From Phoronis ovalis (taxonomy: Eukaryota > Phoronida > Phoronidae), in NCBI GenBank assembly GCA_028565635.1, contig JAOXYB010056389.1, positions 1-25,486 of the forward strand: a stretch of 25,486 nucleotides of DNA. The letters are read 5' to 3'. The position numbers were made by a program, and so were the translations under genes. Under the pieces are notes generated by a model. It saw only the letters and a program-made list of their open reading frames with translations. It did not search any database and had not been told where the DNA came from. This document shows, piece by piece, positions 1-9,300 of this stretch (the stretch's first letter is position 1; every line of letters starts with the position of its first letter).

Positions 1-47
1 ATAGATTAGTGTTTTTGTTGATGGTATGAGTGGGTGGCTGTAGTGAG

Positions 48-92
48 GTGGGGGTAGGAGGGGGAGAGGGGTGGGTGGGGTGGGGGGGGTGT
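48..92 (+). repeat. G-rich low-complexity tract, potential G-quadruplex
   Basis: Runs of G at 50-54, 60-64, 68-71, 73-75, 77-80 and 82-89 are separated by one to five bases. This satisfies the usual rule for a G-quadruplex (four or more runs of at least three G with short loops). The tract lies on the sense strand of the DDX11 gene, in the intron before its penultimate coding exon, so the pre-mRNA would carry it too. Positions 1-255 show no coding exon. Confidence 0.7.
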
Positions 93-255
93 AAGACACA
101 TCTAAACAAAAGTAATGAAATGTTAAGTATATAGTGGATGGTGGAGTATTCTATAAAGTACCCTACTCCTCTCCTGTGCACAACTAACAAATGGAACAGC
201 CTTTACATGAAGTTCTCATTCAGTGATTACTTTGCATATGTGTTATGAATTGTAG

Positions 256-747
256 GACGAGCAATCAGACACAGAGATGATTATGCCAGTATACTGTTAC
301 TAGATCATCGTTACCTCAGGACAAGCACTATTAATAAACTCCCAGCTTGGATTTCAAAACATATACAAAAAATGGAAACATTCGGACCAGCTATTTCAGA
401 AATACGAAAAGTGAGTATCAAAATTTCTCAGAAAATAGTTACATTTTATAAACATATGTATGTTGCAAAAATTCTGGCAAAAAGATAATAGTTACATGCA
501 ACATTTCAGAATGGTTTTAAAATACCTATAATTCTCATTAATGTTTTTTTAGTCTCAGTTATCAGCAAAAAGTTTTTACTGAACAATAAATTTAAGATAG
601 TCCTAAAAGGTTTCAAATCTATCAACAGCATCTTTGTCAATTAAAAATTTGCTTAAAAATGTCCAGTTCTTATGTAAAGGTATGGATATATTTTCATTTT
701 TGCTTTATAATTTGTAGTTTTTTGCTGGAAAAAAAGCGCAGTTGTAA
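256..747 (+). CDS. DDX11: DDX11/ChlR1-type DNA helicase, last two coding exons (5' part lies outside the window)
   Basis: The exons are 256-410 and 718-747. The first follows an acceptor at 254-255 and opens in the second base of a Gly codon. It reads GRAIRHRDDYASILLLD, then RYLRT, KLPAWI and FGPAISEIRK. This is the end of helicase motif VI (QxxGRxxR) and the C-terminal tail typical of DDX11, a superfamily 2 iron-sulphur 5'-to-3' DNA helicase. In animals it acts with the cohesin and replication machinery and unwinds forked and G-quadruplex DNA. A GTGAGT donor at 411 and the TTTGTAG acceptor at 711-717 join in phase 0, adding FFAGKKAQL and a TAA stop at 745-747. The GRAIRH motif is shared with FANCJ and RTEL1, but the KLPAWI...FGPA..E.RK tail fits DDX11 best. 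The ATPase core and iron-sulphur domain lie upstream of the window. Confidence 0.88.
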
Positions 748-824
748 CCATCATTTCCTTCTTCCCGAGCCAAGAGACGACATGAATCCGCTACTTTCAC
801 CATTGGATTGATCATGGTGAAGCA

Positions 825-2218
825 TCAACTACCTCTATATGTAGAATATCCAAATGGACTAAGCAGCAATGGTACATGGTAATGTTCACTAGGATCTTCT
901 ATGCAAAATACAATCTGAAAATTACACCAGAGAAATAAATCTAGGACTTGCCTCTTAATACTATTGTAGAAAACGTAAAATATCTTTAAGATTAGCTCGC
1001 ATAAAGTAAAACTTTGAAGATGAGCTGTTTCAAAAATTATATATGACTGCATGATCACGTGTAACATTTTGGAAACATATACAGGGCTACCAACATCCAC
1101 CGACTATCACACGCAATTGTTGAACACAAATCTTAAATTGTTGAACAGACAAGAGATGTGTCTCAATCTTACAGTTCGTTCACCACTCACAATTTATTTA
1201 TAATTTATATGATAGTAAAGAATTTCAGAAATTATGAGAGATAAACGAACTCTGCGATTGTCACATGTCACTGCTCAACAATTTTTGTTGAGTGTCCAAC
1301 AAATTTGGTCAGTATATAGCAATTCCGGTGAATTGTCAACGATTGATGTGATATTCTGTGGATGTTAGGCAGCTCTCTATAAAGTATATAGTATACCAAC
1401 AACACTGGATAAACTTGAAAACAATTTTTATAAAGTAACAGAGGTTCTGTGTGCGACATTTCATAGACTCACATCAACATATGGATAAAAGCATTTGGTT
1501 TGTGTCTCTTGGAAGTATTTCCCTGTGCCAAAATGTATTCTGTACATGCCAGCTGGAAACTGATCTTGTGTTAATAAATTTGGACAACGACCATCTGTGT
1601 TTGTTATACTGCAAAGAATATATATATTTTAAATGAAAGGTATATAATTATCTATAATTCTTCTATTAAAGTTTGCTATGGGTGAATGATTCCTTTGCTA
1701 GCCGTTATATTATTAAGTTTGCATTACTTGTACCCTTGATATCAAGTTTGCACTTGATTTTTGTTCACGGCATGCAATTCACATTATGTTCAGTATAAAA
1801 GTAAATGTGCATCGTAGTCTGTAAAAGAAGATTGAATGATCTCGTTTTTAGTAGTCCTGGCTGGACAACATTGCTATGGATTGGAGCATATGGATATAAC
1901 TCTAACAATGTAATCATAGATTAATAGATTTTTTATACTTGCTTTTTAACGCTTCCTAGTTTGAAAACCAAAAAAATTCAATGATTTGAAATAAATAGGT
2001 TCTACAGCAGCCAGTCACCACATATATATCTCGCGTTTATAATGCAGACATATGTAGCAAGTACATGTATAAGGTATACAACACGTATCATACCCTTTTG
2101 CAATCTGTTTCCACTGGCCACCTGTGTCTTGAAAAAACAGTTCAATGTGCAGATTTCGTGCTGGTGTTCCTGTAGCTGTATCAAGTACATGTGTTGTTAA
2201 AGGGCTTCTAGATGACAT
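825..2218 (-). CDS. URAH: 5-hydroxyisourate hydrolase (transthyretin-like HIUase), complete, 3 exons
   Basis: Exons on the minus strand are 2218-2094, 1608-1473 and 914-825. Joins are GGGTATGA donor to TTTGCAG acceptor (phase 2) and GTGAGT donor to TTTTCAG acceptor (phase 0). The product has 116 residues, the normal length for the family. HIUase hydrolyses 5-hydroxyisourate to OHCU, the second step of urate breakdown to allantoin, and works as a homotetramer. All signatures are present: [16 protein letters not shown] at residues 5-20 with catalytic His10; [10 protein letters not shown] with Arg49; KYF and CFYPYVD at the end of exon 2; [15 protein letters not shown] with His100; and the diagnostic C-terminal YRGS at 113-116. 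The YRGS end and catalytic His/Arg set separate it from transthyretin, which lost them. The start at 2218 is the first ATG before the conserved strand. A further upstream exon cannot be excluded, since CAG precedes the ATG by two bases. The gene converges on DDX11. Confidence 0.95.
934..939 (+). terminator. Candidate polyadenylation signal for DDX11
   Basis: This is the first AATAAA on the plus strand after the DDX11 stop, 187 bases downstream. If it is used, the DDX11 3' UTR would run antisense through all of URAH coding exon 3 (914-825). No canonical AATAAA or ATTAAA is seen for URAH on the minus strand in the 280 bases after its stop. Confidence 0.3.
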
Positions 2219-3650
2219 AACTGCACGGGGCTAAAGTAACAAAACGAACAAGACTGAAGAGGATAAAACCAGGAGATAAAATCTGACAACTGTATTCTCG
2301 AAACATGCTCCTTGACAAAGTTAAGAATAGACATGATAAACATCGATCCATTGATTGTATACCAGAAAATGTGCAATACTAGCTTCTCATCCCGGGGTGG
2401 ACACTCCAATATATAAGGTAGTTGGGTATGTTCCGTGCTAAAGGGTCTACTTTTTTCAGGTCTGTTTGATATGAGAAAGAGTATATATTTACCCACTACA
2501 GGTAAAAAAAGGGTTGTAAAAAAACTATATAAAAAAGGTCGGAAGGTTGCTGAATTCTCCAACTTTCACTCCCTTACAGTAAATTCCTAATGTAGCGGAT
2601 ACATAAATATAAAGATACAAACTGTTTACTGAAGAGATAAAATATTATGTTTGTCATTGTAATATAATGTGAGATGTAATAATGAAGTTTCATTGATGTT
2701 TTAAGGCTTCACTACTGGTACGAGAAATGGGTGTGCATTTCAAAGAAACTGGTATTAAAAAGGGGTGGAACTGGGAAAATATAAAAGAGTGCCAGAATTT
2801 TATATATTTTGTACGAAATAGGATGCAGATTTACTCAAGTTTGTATAAAAGGGGGGGGGGGGTAGTTTAGAGCAGCACAAGAGCAACCCCAATCAAAAAT
2901 ATTGCAAGTGACTCGCTGTGCACCAAAAAATGCGATAAATTCAAACCAAAATGGTTGTCTTGTTTGTCTCTGATACTCCTTCTTGGGTCACAAAATTTCC
3001 ATCTTATATGGATTTGTATGCTAAAAGTCATCTTGAGGAGAGTATTATTCTAGTCCTGGTTCATGACGTTCTGCACCATTAATCTGACTTGTGAGCTGTG
3101 CGAACAGTCATGGAAACTTGCATAGCCAATTACAGTGAATGTGACCAAACTTCGAAATCTATGTAATTCCTACCGAATTAGTTCATACATCACTTTCCAG
3201 ATACTCTCTTATTATCCAACTTCAAGTTCAACTACTCCCTTCAAGAGCTAGTGCAGAACGTCATGAAAAAAACAAGAAAATAAATTTGCTTTTTTACTGT
3301 CACACACAGTGAGGAATATTTTTACAAGAGGCTACCTTCTACTGGTTTTAACACTCTCTGGGCTATGATCCTTCCTGCTTCGCCGCAGGCAAGCGATAGC
3401 AGGGTCATGAAGCTAGGACCGCTAGGAGTAGGACTACAGCCGTACAGGTGACCCTGCCTGGAATCTATCACTGACATTTTAATTCATTTAAAATTTCTTA
3501 ACGTTGCGTGACATTTTTACATTTTATGAGCAAACGCTTCTCTGATGATATGATACTTACTTGGAACGAGGAAGCCTTCAAATGCTCTTTTATTACCTTT
3601 ATTCTATTCAAAGACATTACAATTAAACACTCCTCTTAAAAACGTTCCCA
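2219..3650. other. Intergenic region without a recognised gene
   Basis: This is AT-rich DNA upstream of URAH. It holds a run of 12 G at 2851-2862 and an inverted-repeat pair at 3060-3076 and 3251-3267. A minus-strand open frame at 2197-2562 encodes 121 residues with no recognisable family motif. It overlaps the URAH start in another frame, and I treat it as chance. Confidence 0.5.
3060..3267. repeat. Small inverted-repeat element (MITE-like)
   Basis: Positions 3060-3076 (TTCATGACGTTCTGCAC) and 3251-3267 are exact reverse complements, enclosing 174 bases with no open frame. No clear target-site duplication is visible outside the arms, so the true ends are uncertain. It may be a degenerate non-autonomous DNA transposon. 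Confidence 0.4.
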
Positions 3651-3658
3651 ATCACAAC

Positions 3659-3750
3659 CCGGAAGTAAAAGCACCTGCGCATGCTTATTACCCATAGTTC
3701 TTTGCTGTCACCTTGAACACGTGCCAATGTTTATGTTTTGACTGTTCCAC
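3659..3750 (+). promoter_or_regulatory. Probable TATA-less promoter of the kelch-like gene (ETS, NRF1, E-box, CCAAT)
   Basis: In 75 bases there is an ETS/GABP-type CCGGAAGT at 3659-3666, an NRF1-type core TGCGCATGC at 3676-3684, and an E-box CACGTG followed by CCAAT from 3719. This is the richest GC/CpG patch in several kilobases of AT-rich DNA. It sits just upstream of a probable first exon with a GTAAGT donor. Such combinations mark housekeeping promoters in animals. The site matches are seen in the sequence; promoter function and direction are inferred. Confidence 0.5.
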
Positions 3751-3802
3751 GTTTTTCGCGGAGGCTGGGAAAAATACTGGTTAGAAATTGACTCAAATTT
3801 TG
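3740..3802 (+). other. Probable non-coding first exon of the kelch-like gene
   Basis: A strong donor, TG|GTAAGTAT, is at 3803. The next good acceptor ahead of the coding start is the TTTTTTTCAG ending at 6330. I infer an untranslated exon ending at 3802 spliced to the exon that begins at 6331, removing a 2.5 kb intron. The 5' end of this exon is a guess; it should lie shortly downstream of the NRF1/E-box cluster. Confidence 0.4.
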
Positions 3803-4513
3803 GTAAGTATGACAGTAAATATGAGAGATTAAAACTAATATGTGTATTTTAGCAAGGAGTGTTTTCTAAAATAACGAATTTCTTGGGTTGAGCGTCTTTT
3901 CGTGGAGGTTTTCTACCGTTTCTAGTTTCTATCACTGCAATCAGCTGATAGCCTTTGTTGTCGCAGTTACGAAACACCGTTCATTGGTGATATTTAAACC
4001 CCGGATTTAAACTCGTTGACCATGATATTTTTTAATAGCTTGTCAGTTATTTATATTAATATTCTGAAGAACATGAATTAAAGCATATTGCTGTTTTTTG
4101 TATTAGCGTCATTAGACTGTGGAGTTCCTGGTAGTATTTCCTGCATGTGGTGCCTGATATAACGTTCTACTGTAATTGGGAGCGCTATTTATATCTTGGA
4201 AATTGTGGCATTTAACATTCTCTAAGATTAACTGCGTCATCAGACAGAACTGATAGCCAAGTTTTTTTGTTGTTAAAACTTAATTAAATGGTATAAGTGG
4301 TGACTCATAATAAACTCCATACAAAATGCTCCAGACTTGTTATATAATTATGGTTTATTCCTGTGTGGTGTATTCACCTGTATAATATTATTCTAGGGTA
4401 TTATATATCCGGGTTAATATCATGAACTATTGCTGTATTTTAAAATAGTCATAACATTTTAGTTAAATACTTGGCAGTTCTGGTTTTCCCATGGCCCAAT
4501 CATAACTGTCAAG

Positions 4514-4539
4514 CTAGGATATATATATATATATCCTAG
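4514..4539. repeat. Perfect 26-bp palindrome with AT core, flanked by 7-bp direct repeats
   Basis: The sequence starts CTAGGAT, continues as alternating AT and ends ATCCTAG, a perfect self-complement. TGTCAAG occurs directly on both sides, at 4507-4513 and 4540-4546. It lies in the first intron of the kelch-like gene. Confidence 0.75.
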
Positions 4540-6155
4540 TGTCAAGTTAACAGATTTTTTCATTCGGAATAATGGGTATTTTTAGACAATTTTCTATAGA
4601 AAGTCATTGTGGAAAATAATTAGGAACTCTTGGTCCGATGGTAGAGGAGGAGCAAGTCTGTGATTGGCAGATTCTGTTATGAGCCCCTATGATGGGCATT
4701 CCCAAAGTTAGTCAATTTTCCAATCTTTCATAAAATAGTTTAATGAATTAAATTTTATTTAATTTTAATTATGAAATTTGAATGTTTAGAGGGTGTGATC
4801 TTTTTTGTAAATTTTGTTTCAGTTTTATACTAGATAGATACTAAATTTGAAAATGTTACTTAATATTATTTTTATTAGTGTAAGCTTATTCATGGCTTAT
4901 TCAAAGCTTTAGTATAATAATATTTGTCACTTGTGTATGGTGTTAAATGATTAAGCATGTGTATGTATAAAACACTAGTATTCTAATGATATCCAGAAAA
5001 AGATAATTTTGTTTAAACCCTGAAACAGTTGTACTGTTAAAAACAAGAAGTTGCTCATGTGCTATGTTCAACATGTGGTATAATAGTGAAGCACCAGTAA
5101 ATATAAATCCTGCTACACCAATTGACATTGACATTGAATAAACAAGGAACACACTATTCAAAGTTACTTTATAAAAGCTGTGTATTGTCCCCATTGAAAT
5201 GGTGTATTGAGGTGTTGGTGATCAAGCATTAGCATTAACAAACAGATTTTATTTTGCATTCCACTTGTACAATGTTGAATATAAATTATGTTTGCTCATT
5301 TATAAAAAAAGTAAACCCATTAGCTTACTTCTGTTATATTACATGCATTTAACTACATAACTTGAAGTATCTGATGCTAAATATTACATCTCGCTGATTA
5401 GATCTTGATTCGGCTACAGTGTGCATAACATTTAAAAGAAACTTGTATACAAAGCTAAAGGTTGTTTTAATGAAAAGATGCTTATTTTGGAAGGTGTTGG
5501 CATTTTCATTTCAACTGATTTGTTTTGGTTGATCAGCTGTTTAATGAGGTCATAGGCTATTTTAGTCTTGTTATCTCTCAATGTGGCAGTTACACCATTC
5601 AAGTATTTGGTTATAGAATTTATATCAAGGCCACTCAACATTTTTCTTTTTCAATTCTTATTTAATTGTATTTTACAATGTTTGTCTTGCATCAAGTAGC
5701 TGTAATAGTCATTTAACATTCTTTTAGTTAAAAATAGTTTCTTTATCTGGTCATAATGATGTTTTCTTTAGTTTGTTGTGAAAAAAACTTAATGTATTAG
5801 CCAGTTTCTTCCTATTTACATGATATTATTGGATTCTGTTTGTATATTCATTTGTATAAAATATACTATAGCTGGATGAGCAAAGAAAATGCGTTTTAAA
5901 TTTTGGAAAACATTTGTTTAGTGCATTCTTTAATCAAGTGCTTTTGGGTGTTCTCTAAAAGCAATTGTACTTTTTGGGTTTTATTTTATCTTTGGTATTT
6001 TGGTAATTAGCTTCATGTTTTATTACAGTTAAATATAGTTCTGTATGACATGATAGCGCTGTAAACTTAATTATTATAACATTGTTTGTGAAGATGGTAA
6101 TAAGGGCAGCATGTTTTGCATGCTTAAAACTAAACAAAAACTTTTTGAGGTTTCA

Positions 6156-6189
6156 GCTACTATACTAGCTACTATACTAGCTACTATAC
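6156..6189 (+). repeat. 12-bp minisatellite, about 2.8 copies
   Basis: The unit GCTACTATACTA is repeated at 6156-6167 and 6168-6179, with ten bases of a third copy at 6180-6189. It lies in the first intron of the kelch-like gene, about 140 bases before the acceptor of the start-codon exon. Confidence 0.8.
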
Positions 6190-6338
6190 CAAACCTAAAC
6201 TTAAATGATGAAACGTTGAATATTATTGGGGATATTATATAGTAATAAAAGTGATTGATGAAATTTAAATTTTGTTTACACAAGTTTCTGGTAACTAAGT
6301 CATGTTTTTTATTCCACAATTTTTTTTCAGAATTTCTG

Positions 6339-6357
6339 ATGTTACTATGAGATGTAA
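6339..6357 (+). promoter_or_regulatory. Two minimal upstream ORFs before the kelch-like start codon
   Basis: ATG TTA CTA TGA at 6339-6350 encodes three residues, and ATG TAA at 6352-6357 is a bare start-stop. Both end within ten bases of the main ATG at 6360. The main ATG has the stronger context. If transcripts include this exon from 6331, ribosomes must pass both uORFs, which suggests translational damping. That effect is inferred. Confidence 0.5.
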
Positions 6358-6359
6358 TC

Positions 6360-9300
6360 ATGGCGAATTCACCCTCAGTCTCTCCAGCACCAGATGAAAC
6401 ACTTGCCCTTGAATGCTTGCCAGGTTAGTTTGATACTTCACTCCAACCTGCTCCAAAGGGAACCTGTTTACAAAGGTCACCTGCCTAAAAAGGCCAATTA
6501 ATTTATGTTCTGTAATTGAATAATTTAAAATACATCAAATTGTTTATTTATAATGACCACCTGTTTATAAGGCCCAGTTTTTAGAGCTCTTGTGCTGCCT
6601 TTATTAGACAGGTTTAACTGTAATTTAACCTGGAGTTGAAAATACTAAGCTTTTATAAATGTTAGTATAAACTTATAATAGAGATGAATTGCATGACTGC
6701 TTGTTTGAATTTTTATAAATTCCACAACAACATGAAATGAGATTTTATGTTCAAAAGTGATATATGCATAATAAGTATATAAATACTACATTTTATGATG
6801 CAATGTATAAAGCATTTGCTCATTTGTAGGGATCAATGAAGTTGCATATCAATATATTATCAAACACCTACTTGGCTATTGAGCAGTTTTATGGCAAACA
6901 ACAGATATGTCAGTGCTTCTTGCAAGAAAGAATTTCCATTTGACACAATCAAAAGTTCATTTTTTTTTTGGGAGATGCATTAATTTAAACATTACTTATC
7001 ATTTTCTTAAAGGACTAAAAAGTACATTTTCATTTTAGTTATACATTTTTATATGAAACATGACGTAAAATTGCGGTAAAAGAGTAAATTAATTGGAATT
7101 TGCATATTAATTTAGAAAATGTCAGATTTGGCACATGTCTTATGTGTATTTTTCTAAATCCATCTGAAAACTCATTGACATGTTTGTTTGAAATACAATA
7201 CTTTAATTAGTAATTAAGTCCCCTGCTTACTGTGTAAATGGATTAAAATATTTTTAAATCCTGTGGGAAAACTTATTTGCCCTCCAATGAAAGCAAATCA
7301 ATGATTTTTACACCAAATAACTAATAGTCCTAATAGACTATTTGCATGCACTTGAGGGCGCTACAGTCAGGCCCCCTCAATACCGTCATCCTTTAGTTAT
7401 ACACAAAACTTGTTTTTTTATAAATCTGACTTTAGAAAAGCTTTAACCAGTGAAAATTTAACAAAATAAATATTAATCTTGTTTATGTATCGATATGCTC
7501 ACAAAAAGGAGGGTATAATTCTTAGATCAAAGAACATAAGAGTTTTGTTTTGGTTTTGGCTCAGCATGCAAAGGATGTGCTTTGAATGAATCGTTAGAGC
7601 ACATGCAGAACTACGTCATTGTTCATTCACAGAATATGACATGCTGGGATTGTTTGTGTCTGAGACTGGTGGCTCCACCAAGTGCATGTAAATAGTCTAT
7701 TGTGTTATTATGCTTGCTTACAAAGTTTACATTGCTATGTTATCTAAGCAGGTGGTATGACAGGGTGACACCTTTTTAAAAACGTTTAGCTTTGCTTGCT
7801 TATCTGAACAAATAAGCTAGAATGTATTAGCTGAATTAATATAATTCTGTTTTTAGAGACTTAAGGATTGTTGTTTACACATGTTTATTTTATGTGTATT
7901 AATATTATATTTACCTTAAATTTTTGTAAGTGAACGACTACTTTTTTGGAATCATATGGTCTCAAAATACCGAAGTACAGTATACATGTATAAGCAATTC
8001 AATTTAATAATCTAGCTTGTGTGTTTCAGCCCTTACATAAAAGTTATTTTTGTTCTTTTGAAATCATATCAGTTTTTTTTTTCAGTGTTGGTCTTTCATT
8101 TTATGCGGATGAATATTTTAGAGTTTATAAATAACTTGATAGATTAATCAAAAAAAAATATGAAAACCAGGTGTACCACATTAATAACAAATCAGTCTGA
8201 CAACATTCTCTCATTCTGGTTAACATGATAGTGTCATGAAAATTTGAAACTACCACTATAGACTGCATTTAGAAATATATCCTAATCATTTTAGGAGATT
8301 AAAACTGTTGTTGATTTCTGCTGTATCAGCCTATAGCAGCATGAGTATATACAGGCATGTGTGTACTCTACTCTATGAATACACGTTTGTCTTCTTTCAG
8401 AAGTTCTTGGAAAAGTTCCCACAGGATAAATGTCAAGAGTTATGTGGATGTTTTCAAGAAAACAAATCAATGTAATCTTAATGTTAAATGTAGCCTAAGA
8501 GCAGGATGACATGTTTACAGTATTTGTTTGTTTTAAAACTGGTGTTCATTTCTACCCTTATTTATAATTAGAAATGTTTGTACTTTTAGGATTATTTGGA
8601 CGATTTGATGAAGGTTTTGTACATGAATATTACTTCTCGGAGACGTCACATGCTCTTGGCTTGTTGCAAGGTCTGAACAACCAAAGACTGCAAGGCGTAC
8701 TGTGTGATGTCATTATTTGTGTGAACAGTCATGAGTTTCCGTGTCACAGAAGTGTTTTAGCAGCATACAGTCCGTATTTCCTTGCAATGTTCACTGGTGA
8801 GCATACATATTGAAAATGTCTACAAATTCCATAAAAATTTCATGAATTGCATAAAAAACTGTAATCCTCCCAGAAATCTCATTGCTATGTAATTTTCACT
8901 TGAAGTTTCATTTGCTTAGTTTTATAATCATATGCTATAATTTTCTCTGACAGTTCCGAATAAGTATGTTGCTAATAATGTAGTCTCCATAAAAGGGGAT
9001 CCTATGACTTTCTCATGGGTAGGTACCATTGTTTGATGCAGGACACACTTTCTGTAAGACTAATTAACATTTATTCAGTATGTTTGTGTAAGATCTAGAT
9101 ATATTCTGCCCACCTGACAGGTAATTAAGTGCCTTATAGTGTTTTTTCCTTTTTTAATATTACACTTACCGATTTGAATGTCCTGTCACAATCTTGTTAT
9201 GATATTATGCTTTGTATTTTTATTTAGCTGAAATGAAAGAATGTTGTCAACAGAGAGTGCCAATTTGTGGAGTGGAACCTCATATTATGAGTGTCCTAAT

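Noticed and set aside
2197-2562. 121-residue minus-strand open frame
   Set aside because: No family motif. It overlaps the URAH start in a different frame and contains no splice support; chance is the simplest reading.
3361-3470. GC-richer stretch with partial self-complementarity, considered as a tRNA or structured RNA
   Set aside because: No tRNA box A/box B pattern or cloverleaf can be built, and the pairing is interrupted.
8401-8475. Exon-like stretch after the acceptor CTTCTTTCAG
   Set aside because: Spliced from 6423 it hits TAA after ten codons, and no good donor follows. The acceptor at 8589 restores the BTB frame instead.
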